64,000 nucleotides of DNA from Bacillota bacterium (GTDB lineage Bacteria; Bacillota; UBA4882; UBA8346): assembly GCA_023400055.1 (NCBI GenBank), contig JAEXFN010000028.1, forward strand, positions 1 to 64,000, in the 5' to 3' direction. Of this stretch, positions 1 through 8,830 are shown piece by piece (position 1 is the stretch's first letter; each line of letters opens with the position of its first letter). The notes under the pieces are model-generated. The model worked only from the letters and a program-made list of their open reading frames with translations. It was not told the origin of the DNA and did not search any database. The translations under genes and the position numbers were made by a program.

Positions 1-252
1 TGAGTGACTGAAAGAGCTTGTTGAGTGACTGAGAGAGCTTGTTGAGTGACTGAGAGAGCTTGTTGAGTGACTGAGAGAGCTTGCTGAGCGACTGAGAGAG
101 CTTGCTGAGTGACTGAGAGAGCTTGCTGAGTGACTGAAAGAGCTTGCTGAGTGACTGAAAGAGCTTGCTGAGTGACTGAACGAGCTTGCTGAGTGACTGA
201 AAGAGCTTGCTGAGTGACTGAAAGAGCTTGCTGAGCGACTGAGAGAGCTGGC
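1..252. repeat. 21-bp tandem repeat array, 12 copies
   Basis: Twelve contiguous copies of a 21-bp unit start at 1, 22, 43, 64, 85, 106, 127, 148, 169, 190, 211 and 232, with consensus TGAGTGACTGARAGAGCTTGY. Copies differ at only a few positions, and the array may continue beyond the window edge. The + strand has a stop codon in all three frames of the unit, while the - strand is open in all three. There are no spacers, so it is not CRISPR. Closely related arrays lie at 60678-60809 and inside 21519-21776. Function unknown. Confidence 0.97.
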
Positions 253-503
253 TCGGGACCCACGAAATCGGCAATAATTCCGTCCGGCAATGTCTTCCCC
301 GCACCGCTGCGTCTCTGCGCGAGTAAATGTCGTTAATCACCATCCATGAGTGTTTGCCGCTAAGCTATCGCTTTTTGATAGCATTATGGGGGCAGCGTCG
401 ACGTCGGCCTTCTTATCAATCTCCCATCGAAAACCAACTGCAGCTTGGCTGAGCAAACTCGATGATCAGCGGTCGGTTTGTTTGGTGAGTTACCAGGGTT
501 AAA
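253..503. other. Intergenic region with a dispersed hairpin element
   Basis: No gene is visible. Positions 421-480 match a second site at 59463-59525, including the shared 13-mer GAAAACCAACTGC and then GCTGAGCAAACT. In both copies the segment can fold: an outer AACCAAC pairs with GGTTGG-type sequence and an inner GCTGA pairs with TCAGC. It lies just past the 3' end of bioN. Confidence 0.5.
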
Positions 504-1271
504 TTAGCGCGGTCCGATCTGCAGGACAAGGACCAGAAGCATCAGCGCCAGCACCATTCCCAACTGCCGCCAGTCGGCCGGCTGACTTTGAAACTGCGGC
601 CGGCTGTGGTGCTCCTCGTTATAACAGCGCGCCTCCATCGCCAGGATCAATTCGTCGGCGCGCCGGAAGGTCTCGCGCAGGATCGGCCAGGCCAGGCTGA
701 TTAGGCGCCGGAACGGGTTCCGGACCGACTCGCTGCCCCGGGCGGCTTGGGCTTCGCGGACCGCGTCGGCCTGTTCCAAAAGGAGCGGGACCAACGCGAA
801 GGTCAGGCCGAACATCGTGCCGAGGCGCGCGGCGTGCGCCCGGGGCAGGGGCCGCAGGAACCAGAGCAACGCCTTTCGGAGTTCGGTCAGCGGGGTGGTG
901 GCGACCAGGAGCAACCCGGCCACCAGTACTGCGACCAGCCGCCAATCGAAGAGCAGACCCGCAACGAAACCCGCGCGGGAAAACCCCGGCAATCCCGCTG
1001 CACTCCCCGCATTCCCCCACGACCGGGCCGCCAGGATCACCGCCAATAAAAAGCCAAAACGGCGGATCTCCAGTCCGAGGATGGCCCAGCGCAGGCGGGA
1101 ACGCCGAAAATTCCAGGCCAGGAAGACGCTGACCAGGATGACGGCGGTCAGGCGCTGGGCGGCGCTGACGGTCAGGCTGATCAGGATCAGGCCGATCAAT
1201 TTGCAACGGGGATCCATCCGGTGCAGCGGCGAGTCGCCGGCGCAGTAACGGAACAGGTTTAACTCAGCCAT
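504..1271 (-). CDS. bioN: Biotin ECF transporter transmembrane component (EcfT/BioN)
   Basis: A 255-residue integral membrane protein of the EcfT family, the scaffold that couples the ATPase to the substrate-binding S component. The N-terminal motif PLHRMDPRCKL, the TTPL segment near residue 125 and the ARG coupling motif at residues 177-179 are family hallmarks. Several hydrophobic stretches span residues 25-120 and the C-terminus. It is the last gene of bioY-bioM-bioN and overlaps bioM by 13 bp, so translation is probably coupled. Because the S component beside it is BioY and there is only one ATPase gene, I read it as a dedicated biotin (BioMNY) system. A role as a shared EcfT serving other S components cannot be excluded. 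Confidence 0.9.
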   Translation of the reverse strand: MAELNLFRYCAGDSPLHRMDPRCKLIGLILISLTVSAAQRLTAVILVSVFLAWNFRRSRLRWAILGLEIRRFGFLLAVILAARSWGNAGSAAGLPGFSRAGFVAGLLFDWRLVAVLVAGLLLVATTPLTELRKALLWFLRPLPRAHAARLGTMFGLTFALVPLLLEQADAVREAQAARGSESVRNPFRRLISLAWPILRETFRRADELILAMEARCYNEEHHSRPQFQSQPADWRQLGMVLALMLLVLVLQIGPR

Positions 1272-2062
1272 GTCATGGTCGCCACCGGCCGCTCCTTCCC
1301 GTAAGGCCGTTTGATGCCGTACTTCTCCAGCGAATTCAACAACTCCTCCGGTGCGCCGTCCGCCACGATCCGGCCGGCCGCCATGAGCGCCAGCCGGTCG
1401 GCGTGGGCCAGGATCTTCTCCAGTTCATGAGTGATAACCAGCAGGGTGTGGCCCTGGCGCCGCAATTGCAGCAGCTGGCGCAGGATCTGGACCGCCCCCG
1501 GATAATCCAGGCCGGTGAAGGGCTCATCCAGGACGATCAGCCTCGGCTGCATGGCCAGGATCCCGGCGATCGCCAGTTTGCGTTTTTGGCCGCCGGAGAG
1601 CAGCTGCGGCCGCTGCTCCGCCAGCGCGGCCAGGCCGACCCGATTCAGGGCGTCGGCGACCCGCCGCCGCACCTCCTCCGGGGCCAGCCCCAGGTTCTCC
1701 GGGCCGAAGGCCACGTCGGCGGCGACGGTCTCGGCCACGATCTGGTTGTCGGAATTTTGAAAGACCAGCCCGACTTGGCGCCGGATCTCGGGCAGCCGGC
1801 CCGCGATGGGCGCCCCTTCGAAAAATATCTCCCCCGAGCTGGGTCGCAATAAGCCGTTGAGATGGCGCGCCAGCACCGTCTTGCCGGAGCCGTTGGCCCC
1901 GGCCAGCACCAGCATTTCGCCTTCGGCCACGGCGAGGTTGACATCCGCCAGCACCGTGGCCCCGTTCGCAAAAGTCTTGGTCAAATGTTTGGTTTCCAAT
2001 AGGGTCATCGCGTCGCGCATCCTGTCGTCCGAATTTGGGCGGGACGGAGCGCCGTCCGCCAT
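1259..2062 (-). CDS. bioM: Biotin ECF transporter ATPase (EcfA/BioM)
   Basis: ABC-type ATPase that powers the biotin ECF importer from the cytoplasmic face. Walker A GANGSGKT is at about residues 55-62, followed by the Q-loop LVFQNSDNQI, the signature LSGGQKRKLAIAG, Walker B VLDEPFTGLD and the switch histidine in VITHELE. The frame opens at 2062, but family alignment suggests the mature N-terminus begins at MTLLETKHL, which would put the start at 2008 (or 2020). The start is therefore uncertain by up to 18 codons. It lies 15 bp after bioY and overlaps bioN. A single EcfA is typical of BioMNY, whereas general ECF modules carry two. Confidence 0.9.
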   Translation of the reverse strand: MADGAPSRPNSDDRMRDAMTLLETKHLTKTFANGATVLADVNLAVAEGEMLVLAGANGSGKTVLARHLNGLLRPSSGEIFFEGAPIAGRLPEIRRQVGLVFQNSDNQIVAETVAADVAFGPENLGLAPEEVRRRVADALNRVGLAALAEQRPQLLSGGQKRKLAIAGILAMQPRLIVLDEPFTGLDYPGAVQILRQLLQLRRQGHTLLVITHELEKILAHADRLALMAAGRIVADGAPEELLNSLEKYGIKRPYGKERPVATMTWLS

Positions 2063-2077
2063 CCCGCGCCCCGTGAT

Positions 2078-2626
2078 TTACTGTTGCGAACTCCCGGCCA
2101 GCAGGGAACGGAGCGGCCGGATGAGCAGCAGGGCGGCAGCGGCTTTGATGATCGTGCCCGGGATAAACGGCAGCAGTCCGGCGGCCAGCGTCTTGGGCCA
2201 GTCCAGCTTCAGCGAGAAGTGCAGCCAGAGAACCCCGAGCGTAAATAAAATCACGATCCCGAGCACGACTGCGGCCAGATCCTTCCATAGCGCAGTCCGG
2301 CCCCAATGGGCGACGAATCCGGCCAGGACCGCCTCGAGCAGGTATCCGACCAGAAAGCCGCCGGTCGGTCCGAGGAATACCGCCAGTCCGGCCGCGCCGC
2401 CGGCGAATACCGGCAGTCCGACCAGGCCCAGCAAGAGAAACGAGCCGACGCTGGCCCCGGACCAGGCGGCCCCGAGCGCCAGGCCGGCCAGCAACGTGAA
2501 GAAGTCCGCCAGCACGATCGGGACTGGGCTGAAAGGCAGCGGAAAGCTGATGTATCCCCCGATGATGATCAAGGCGGTGAAGAGCGCGGCATAAACCGTC
2601 GGCCGCAGCGACGAGGTTGATTCCAT
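2078..2626 (-). CDS. bioY: Biotin transporter substrate-binding component BioY
   Basis: A 182-residue, six-helix S component that captures biotin. The pattern is typical of BioY: an N-terminal helix with TALIIIGGYISFPL, the loop PVPIVLADFFTLLAGLALG and a glycine-rich GPTGGFLVGYL segment. I chose the ATG at 2626 because AAGGAG sits seven bases upstream; the open frame runs further but lacks that support. First gene of bioY-bioM-bioN and directly behind a consensus promoter. I see no convincing BirA half-sites, so biotin control cannot be shown from the sequence. Confidence 0.93.
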   Translation of the reverse strand: MESTSSLRPTVYAALFTALIIIGGYISFPLPFSPVPIVLADFFTLLAGLALGAAWSGASVGSFLLLGLVGLPVFAGGAAGLAVFLGPTGGFLVGYLLEAVLAGFVAHWGRTALWKDLAAVVLGIVILFTLGVLWLHFSLKLDWPKTLAAGLLPFIPGTIIKAAAALLLIRPLRSLLAGSSQQ

Positions 2627-2744
2627 GGTGAGCTCCTTCTGCGAAAATTTGGCTATTTGGCAATTCTTCCGCTTGGCAAGGCCTTGGCGATCGGGCTGAC
2701 TGCCGGACGGAATTGATTGCCAAACTTCGCAATGATTAAGATTT

Positions 2745-2773
2745 ATTGTAAAGGATGGGGGCAGCAATGTCAA
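2745..2773 (-). promoter_or_regulatory. Sigma-A promoter of bioY-bioM-bioN
   Basis: On the minus strand TTGACA (2768-2773) is followed after exactly 17 bp by TACAAT (2745-2750). The predicted start is near 2738, giving a leader of about 110 nt before bioY. The leader contains TTGGCAAT and ATTGCCAA segments able to pair. Confidence 0.8.
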
Positions 2774-3453
2774 CTTCATAAAATGATTATAGTTTACAAT
2801 GGCCGCGATTCGCCAAAACAGCACGGAATTTTCGAGTGAAATAGCTGATTTATCTTGATGGTTTTCTTTTTGAGATTTTGTATCATGGTAGATATAGTAG
2901 GTTTTTAACGGAGAGATTGCCGGGTAGGCAGAGCGAGCCCATTTGTGGTAAGAAGCACGGGGCGTGAATAAACTTTTCAATACGGTCCGGGAATGGACAT
3001 CCCCAAACGAAAAATTCCGGAAATCTCGCTGTTTAATTGTGGCGGATGATGCGGAATATTTCGAACGGAACTTGGCGGGTGCTTCTGGTGCGCACAGGAT
3101 CCGCCGCAACGACATGGAGGTGGTCGATGTTCGCAAAGGGTTGCGGTGATCGGCGGGAAAGGAGATGCAAAAGGAGTTGCAGAGGTTATGACGGCCGGAA
3201 AATAAGGCTGTCAATGGTCAAGGACAATGCGATCATCCTCTCTTTGTGCGTAGCACTTTATTTTAAAAGAAGTAAATTTGTCATTTTTTATAGAATAAAT
3301 AAAATTTGTTAAATGATGGATTTATATTATATTGGACCGGATAAATTAATATTAATCGCTAAATAATGGGTCTTTATAGGTCATTTGATTTAATTTTTTT
3401 ATAATTGATTGATAAAGTTTTTCAAGATGCGTCGGAAGATGAGGGGGACAATT
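2774..3453. other. Intergenic region upstream of the chemoreceptor
   Basis: AT-rich towards the chemoreceptor and GC-richer in the middle. A weak promoter-like pair for the chemoreceptor is TTGTTA (3306-3311), 16 bp, TATATT (3328-3333). Short open frames exist but none has a good ribosome binding site or a recognisable product. Confidence 0.4.
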
Positions 3454-6400
3454 ATGTTTATGTGGTTACAGAACTTAGGAATTGGCAAGAAACTGATTTT
3501 AAGCATGACCCTATTGCTGATCGTGACCTTTGGAATCGCCGGGGAGCTAATTTACAAAAGCATGTTCGCTAATCTTGAAAAGGAGGTCAGTGCATCTTTT
3601 CGTAACACAGCCAGCAATGGGGCTATCATGATCGCCAACGAGATTGGGGCGCTGATGGCCAAAACCGAAGGCATCGCCGTCCGTGAGGATATTCAATCGA
3701 TGAACTGGTCCGTCCAATCGGCAGTGCTTCAAAAGGAACTTCAGCGAATCGGCAATACCCGTTTCGGAGTGACCGACCTGAAAGGCAAATGTTTTTATAC
3801 CGACGGCTCCGTCCGAAATCTGGCGGATCGCGATTATTTTAGAAAAGCGACCCAACAAGGAATTACCAGCATTTGCGATCCGCTGGTAAGTAAAGTCGAT
3901 AAGAAAGTAGTGGTCGTCGTGGCCGCACCCATCCGCAATCGACTTGGCCAAATTCAAGGAATGCTCCAAACCACTTTCAACTGGTTTGCCATCGGCCAGA
4001 TGATTAAAAATATTCAAGTGGCGGATGGTCAAGGTTATCCCTTTATCATCAATCGGGCAGGATACACCATTGCCCATCCCCAGACCGGGTTGGTGCTCAA
4101 AGGATTCAATGCTTTGGCCAGCGTAAAGAAAGACCCCACATTGCGCTCTCTGGTTACGCTGGAAAAGAAGATGGTCAAGGGCGAATCGGGATCCGGAAGT
4201 TACACGTATAATAAAAGGGATTGGTTTATGGCTTATGCTCCGATTCCCGGAAGCAATTGGTCGTTGGCCGTCACGGCTCCGAAGCGGCTAATTTTCCAGA
4301 GCATCAACCAACTTCGCGTCTACCTTCTCGCCCTGTTGTTAATCATTCTGGTCATCGTCACTTTTTTAATCGCTTTTCTCACCAAGAGACTCATTTCGCG
4401 GCCCATTCAGCAACTGGTAGCCTCGGCCGACCGGTTGGCTCGCGGAGATATTTCGGTCACCGTTCGGGCCGGTTCCCATGATGAGCTCGGTTCCCTGAGC
4501 CAATCCTTTAATAAGATGATTGCGAATATTCGCGAACAGGCGAAAATAGCGGAGCGGATCGCTGCCGGCGATCTGGCCGTTGAGATCCGGCCGCGGTCCG
4601 ATGAGGATATCCAAGTTCACAGCATGAAACAGATGGTTGAAAGCTTGCGGGAGTTGCTGGCCGAGCTGAACCGGCTGACCGGAGCGGCGGTCGCCGGCGA
4701 ATTGTCGGCCAGGGGCGACAACGCTAAGTTCCAAGGGGCCTTTGGCGAGATCGTGCAGGGGATCAACCGCACCCTGGACGCGGTGGTCGGCCCGTTGAAT
4801 ATCGCCGCCAACTATGTGGAAAGGATCGGAGATGGCGAGATTCCGCCGCTCATTACCGAGGAGTACCAAGGCCAATATGAAAAATTAAAGAACAGCATCA
4901 ATGCCTGCATCAAGGGTTTGGGCGCTTTGACCGAAAGCGACGCGGTCCTGCAACGGATGGCGCGGAACGATTACACCCAGCGAATCACCGGGGATTATCA
5001 TGGGGTTTACGGTGAGATTGCCCAGGCGGTCAACGAGGTATTCGATAATCTGCTCAATATTCAACGGGTAACCCTGGCCCTATCCCATGGCGATTTCAGC
5101 CATCTGGAGGACTTGAAGCGGACCGGCCGGCTGTCGGAGAACGATGAGTTGATCCCCGCTTACCTGCAGATGATGGAGACCGTTTTGGCCATGGTCGCCG
5201 AGTCGGTGCGGTTGGCGGAGGCGGCGACGGCCGGACAACTGGACACCCGGGGTGATGCGGACCGGTTCGCCGGGGAATTCCGGCAGGTCATCGCCGGATT
5301 CAATGCCACCCTCGATGCCGTAATTCTGCCGCTGAACGAGGCCGGGACAGTGCTCGGCAAGATCGCGGTCAACGATTACACCCAGGAGATGAGCGGAGCG
5401 TATCAGGGAGTGCTGAAAGATCTGGCCGATCAGATCAATATGACCCGACTGCGCCTGCTCAGCGTCCAGGATACCTTCATCCGGCTGGCCAAGGGGGACA
5501 TCAGCCGTTTGGAGGAGTTCCACCGGATCGGCAAACGCTCGGAGAACGATCAGATGATGCCGTCGGCCACGGCCATGATGGAAGCCATCGTCGGCCTGCT
5601 GGACGAGTCAAAGATGCTGGCCGCGGCCGCGTTCGAGGGCCGGCTGGAGGTGCGCGGCAACGCCGAGAAATTCGCCGGCAAATACCGGGAGATCATCGCC
5701 GGTTTGAATCAGGCGCTCGACGCCATGGTGCAGCCGATTCACCGGGCCTCGGATGTCCTGCACCAAATGGCCCAGGGAAACTTGGCGGACGGGATGACCG
5801 GGGAATACCGGGGCGAATACGCCCGGATCCAAGCAGCGCTGAATGACGCCCTGGACTCCTTCAATCAGATCCTCGGCGAGATCAACAACGCCGCCGGACA
5901 AGTGGCGGCGGCCGCGCGTCAGGTCTCCGGCGGGAGTCAGGCCTTATCGCAAGGCGCCACCGAACAGGCGGCCACCGTCGAAGAGCTGTCGGCCGCGATT
6001 ACCGAGATCGCCGCCCAAACCAAACAGAACGCGCTACGGGCCGACCAAGTCCATGAACTGGCCGATCTGGCCCAGAACAGCGCCACGGAAGGCAATGAAC
6101 AGATGGCAGCGATGCTCGCGGCGATGGGAGCCATCGATGAGGCGGCCACTAGCATCGCCAAGATCATCCAGGTGATCGACGAGATCGCCTTTCAAACCAA
6201 TATCCTGGCCTTAAACGCGGCGGTGGAAGCGGCCCGCGCCGGCCAGCACGGCAAGGGATTCGCGGTCGTGGCCGAGGAGGTACGGAATCTGGCGGGACGG
6301 AGCGCCAAGGCGGCCCGGGAGACGGCCGAGCTGATCGAGGGCTCCTTGCGGAAAGTGGCCGACGGGACCCGGCTGGCCAACCAGACCGCGACCTCGCTGA

Positions 6401-6720
6401 ACAAGATCGTGACCGGTGTGGCCCAGACCGCCGATTTGGCGGGGGAGATCGCCGTCGCCTCCAACGAGCAGGCCACCGGCATCGCCCAGATCGATCAGGG
6501 GATTAACCAGGTGTCCCAAGTCATCCAGACCACCACGGCGACCTCGGAAGAGAGCGCTTCGGCCAGCGAGGAACTGAGCAGCCAGGCCGAACACTTGAAA
6601 GAGATGGTCGGCCGGTTCAAACTGAGGCACCAGGCGGCGGAGACGGCCCCGGATCAGGAAGAAAAGAACCGCTTCACAGCTCCGGCGCGTATTGGGATCA
6701 TCGGGTTCGGAAAGTACTAA
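3454..6720 (+). CDS. Methyl-accepting chemotaxis protein with Cache sensor and repeated HAMP-like modules
   Basis: A 1088-residue chemoreceptor. One transmembrane helix near residues 15-35 is followed by a periplasmic double-Cache-like sensor to about residue 285, a second membrane helix (about 288-311) and a canonical HAMP domain. Then come at least three repeats of a HAMP-like module sharing the pattern RG(D/N)A-x-(R/K)F-x-G. The C-terminal signalling hairpin carries AFQTNILALNAAVEAARAG and GKGFAVVAEEVRNLA, the CheA/CheW contact region. The start at 3454 has GAGGGGG six bases upstream; a further upstream ATG at 3409 lacks such a site. It is monocistronic, with no chemotaxis genes in the window. 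The ligand cannot be told from sequence. Confidence 0.93.
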   Translation: MFMWLQNLGIGKKLILSMTLLLIVTFGIAGELIYKSMFANLEKEVSASFRNTASNGAIMIANEIGALMAKTEGIAVREDIQSMNWSVQSAVLQKELQRIGNTRFGVTDLKGKCFYTDGSVRNLADRDYFRKATQQGITSICDPLVSKVDKKVVVVVAAPIRNRLGQIQGMLQTTFNWFAIGQMIKNIQVADGQGYPFIINRAGYTIAHPQTGLVLKGFNALASVKKDPTLRSLVTLEKKMVKGESGSGSYTYNKRDWFMAYAPIPGSNWSLAVTAPKRLIFQSINQLRVYLLALLLIILVIVTFLIAFLTKRLISRPIQQLVASADRLARGDISVTVRAGSHDELGSLSQSFNKMIANIREQAKIAERIAAGDLAVEIRPRSDEDIQVHSMKQMVESLRELLAELNRLTGAAVAGELSARGDNAKFQGAFGEIVQGINRTLDAVVGPLNIAANYVERIGDGEIPPLITEEYQGQYEKLKNSINACIKGLGALTESDAVLQRMARNDYTQRITGDYHGVYGEIAQAVNEVFDNLLNIQRVTLALSHGDFSHLEDLKRTGRLSENDELIPAYLQMMETVLAMVAESVRLAEAATAGQLDTRGDADRFAGEFRQVIAGFNATLDAVILPLNEAGTVLGKIAVNDYTQEMSGAYQGVLKDLADQINMTRLRLLSVQDTFIRLAKGDISRLEEFHRIGKRSENDQMMPSATAMMEAIVGLLDESKMLAAAAFEGRLEVRGNAEKFAGKYREIIAGLNQALDAMVQPIHRASDVLHQMAQGNLADGMTGEYRGEYARIQAALNDALDSFNQILGEINNAAGQVAAAARQVSGGSQALSQGATEQAATVEELSAAITEIAAQTKQNALRADQVHELADLAQNSATEGNEQMAAMLAAMGAIDEAATSIAKIIQVIDEIAFQTNILALNAAVEAARAGQHGKGFAVVAEEVRNLAGRSAKAARETAELIEGSLRKVADGTRLANQTATSLNKIVTGVAQTADLAGEIAVASNEQATGIAQIDQGINQVSQVIQTTTATSEESASASEELSSQAEHLKEMVGRFKLRHQAAETAPDQEEKNRFTAPARIGIIGFGKY

Positions 6721-6861
6721 AACGGCAAAAAGGAACCCGACAGCCGAAGGAACCATGGTGAGCTGCCACCGGATATTTTTCAGGAAAGCCGGCTCCGTCA
6801 GCGAAGAAAGTCGCAAGCGCACCGGAAGAACGACGGGATTTTCAATCGGGAAAGGCAAAAT

Positions 6862-6898
6862 AATAAAGCACCAACGCGGTCGGCGTTGGTGCTTTATT
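6862..6898. terminator. Bidirectional terminator between chemoreceptor and gdhA
   Basis: Perfect 16-bp inverted repeat, AATAAAGCACCAACGC and its complement, around a short loop. It is flanked by A and T runs, so it can stop both converging transcripts. Confidence 0.8.
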
Positions 6899-6934
6899 CT
6901 CAAAATGCGTATTTTGAAAGGGCGCCCCGTGGCT

Positions 6935-8266
6935 TCAAACGACGCCTTGTTCGTACATGGCCCTGGCGACCTTCAGGAAACCGGCGATATTGCTGCCGAC
7001 CACCAGATTGCCGGGGAAGCCGTATTCCTGAGCGGCCTGGCTGGCGTTCCGATAGATGCTGATCATGATGGCTTTCAGTTTGGCGTCGACTTCCTCGAAG
7101 CTCCAGGCATAGCGCAGGCTGTTCTGGGACATTTCCAGGGCGGAGGTGGCCACTCCGCCGGCATTGGCGGCCTTGGCCGGCCCAAAAAGTACCCCGTGCG
7201 CCAGGAATTGCTGGATGGCTCCGGGGGTCGACGGCATGTTCGCGCCTTCGGCTACCGCCCAGCATCCGTTGGCGATGAGGAGCTTGGCCGATTCCTCGCT
7301 GATCTCATTCTGGGTGGCGCACGGCAAAGCGATGTCGCAGGGCAGGGCCCAGATGCCGGAGCAACCTGCGGTATAGGTCGCTGCGGGATGGGCGAGCCCA
7401 TATTCGCGAATCCGTTTCCGTTCCATTTCCTTGAGGCGTTTCACGGTTTCCAGCTTGATCCCGGCGGGATCGTGAATATAGCCGTCGGAGTCGCTCAGGG
7501 CGATGACCGTTCCGCCCAGTTGCTGAACCTTCTGCGCAGCATAAATGGCGACGTTGCCCGAACCGGAGATGACCACTTTGGCGCCTTGGAACGATCGGCC
7601 GTGCGCTTGAATCATTTCGGATGCGAAATAACCCAAACCGTAGCCGGTGGCTTCGGTCCGGACCAGACTGCCGCCCCAATTCACGCCCTTGCCGGTCAGC
7701 ACGCCGGAATAAGACTGGGTAATCCGTTTATATTGGCCGTATAAATAGCCGATTTCCCGGCCGCCGACGCCGGTATCGCCCGCCGGCACATCCACATCGA
7801 CCCCGATGTGGCGGTACAGTTCGGTCATGAAGCTTTGGCAGAAGCGCATGACCTCCCCTTCGGACTTGCCCTTGGGATCGAAGTCGCTGCCGCCCTTGCC
7901 GCCGCCGATCGGCAAACCGGTGAGCGCGTTCTTGAAAGTCTGTTCAAACCCCAAAAATTTAATGATCCCCAAATAGACCGAGGGATGGAAACGCAAACCG
8001 CCCTTGTAGGGGCCGATGGCGCTGTTGAACTGGACCCGGAAACCCCGGTTCACCCGGACTTGGCCGCTGTCGTCGACCCAAGGGACGCGAAAGATGATCT
8101 GCCGTTCCGGCTCCACGATCCGCTCCAGGATGCCGGTCTTGCGATATTGGGGATATCGCTCCAGCACCGGCTCGAGCGAGTCCAGGACTTCATGGACGGC
8201 TTGATGAAATTCGGGCTCGTGGGGATTTCTCTGAATCACTTGCTCTAACAATGGTTGTAATTGCAT
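6935..8266 (-). CDS. gdhA: NADP-type glutamate dehydrogenase
   Basis: A 443-residue hexameric-type glutamate dehydrogenase, close to the roughly 447 residues usual for GdhA; it interconverts 2-oxoglutarate plus ammonium and glutamate. The glutamate-binding region GPYKGGLRFHPS, the catalytic lysine segment GGGKGGSDFDPKGKS and a Rossmann motif VISGSGNVAIYAAQ are all present. The assigned ATG at 8266 lies 12 nt after a strong AAGGAGGAG. An ATT codon at 8275 would fit that site better, so the exact start is open. Monocistronic, facing the chemoreceptor, with a shared terminator. Coenzyme preference is inferred from overall similarity to the GdhA type. Confidence 0.93.
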   Translation of the reverse strand: MQLQPLLEQVIQRNPHEPEFHQAVHEVLDSLEPVLERYPQYRKTGILERIVEPERQIIFRVPWVDDSGQVRVNRGFRVQFNSAIGPYKGGLRFHPSVYLGIIKFLGFEQTFKNALTGLPIGGGKGGSDFDPKGKSEGEVMRFCQSFMTELYRHIGVDVDVPAGDTGVGGREIGYLYGQYKRITQSYSGVLTGKGVNWGGSLVRTEATGYGLGYFASEMIQAHGRSFQGAKVVISGSGNVAIYAAQKVQQLGGTVIALSDSDGYIHDPAGIKLETVKRLKEMERKRIREYGLAHPAATYTAGCSGIWALPCDIALPCATQNEISEESAKLLIANGCWAVAEGANMPSTPGAIQQFLAHGVLFGPAKAANAGGVATSALEMSQNSLRYAWSFEEVDAKLKAIMISIYRNASQAAQEYGFPGNLVVGSNIAGFLKVARAMYEQGVV

Positions 8267-8374
8267 TCGTAAAATACACTCCTCCTTGAATATCTTTTGC
8301 ATGTCCTAAAAAATTTTAATCTGTCAATTATTCACTGATTCACGGAGCGGTCGCCGCAATGTCCGACGCGGCGA

Positions 8375-8830
8375 TTAATCGCAGACCGGAAGCTTAATGG
8401 CGACGACGCGATAACGGAAGTGACCGCCCGGGGCGGCAATGGCCACGTCGTCGTGAATCCTTTTCAACAAGAGCGCTCCGCCGAGCGGCGACAAGATCGA
8501 GATGTCCTCGGGCGCGATATTTTTTTCAAAGGGCGCGATCAGGCGGTACTCGGAAATCGTCTGGTTATCCAGGTCTTGGATAGTGGTTAACGCCCCCAGC
8601 ACCACGCAAGGGAAAAGCTGTTCGGCGTGGGAATCGTCGACCACCACGCGCGGCAATAATTGATCAAAAAACTGCAGGTAGCTCTGGAATGATGCTTTAA
8701 ACTCCCGTTGCTTTAGAGAATCGCCGGGGAGATACTCATAAACCAATTTGGGCAGACTCTCTTCAAAGTCGATATTGGTTCGCAAAAGCCTTTGAAATTG
8801 TTTTTTTGAGACAAAAATTTTCTCATTCAT
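8375..8830 (-). CDS. GreA/GreB C-terminal domain-like protein
   Basis: A 151-residue cytoplasmic protein whose C-terminal half resembles the GreA/GreB C-terminal domain, with SILSPLGGALL near the position of the family's S-P-x-G-x-A-L motif. The N-terminal half (MNEKIFVSKKQFQRLL...) looks helical but is not a clear GreA coiled coil. Members of this group, such as Rnk-like proteins, bind near the RNA polymerase secondary channel. Whether this one promotes transcript cleavage cannot be said, because the acidic coiled-coil tip is not evident. The start at 8830 has AAAGGAG at good spacing. It stands alone. Confidence 0.65.
   Translation of the reverse strand: MNEKIFVSKKQFQRLLRTNIDFEESLPKLVYEYLPGDSLKQREFKASFQSYLQFFDQLLPRVVVDDSHAEQLFPCVVLGALTTIQDLDNQTISEYRLIAPFEKNIAPEDISILSPLGGALLLKRIHDDVAIAAPGGHFRYRVVAIKLPVCD

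Noticed and set aside
1524..2732. 402-codon minus-strand open frame across bioY and bioM
   Set aside because: Out of frame with the two well-supported transporter genes; low-complexity Arg/Gly-rich product.
2964..3149. 61-codon plus-strand frame beginning MNKLFNTVREW
   Set aside because: GTG start with no proper ribosome binding site and no family resemblance.
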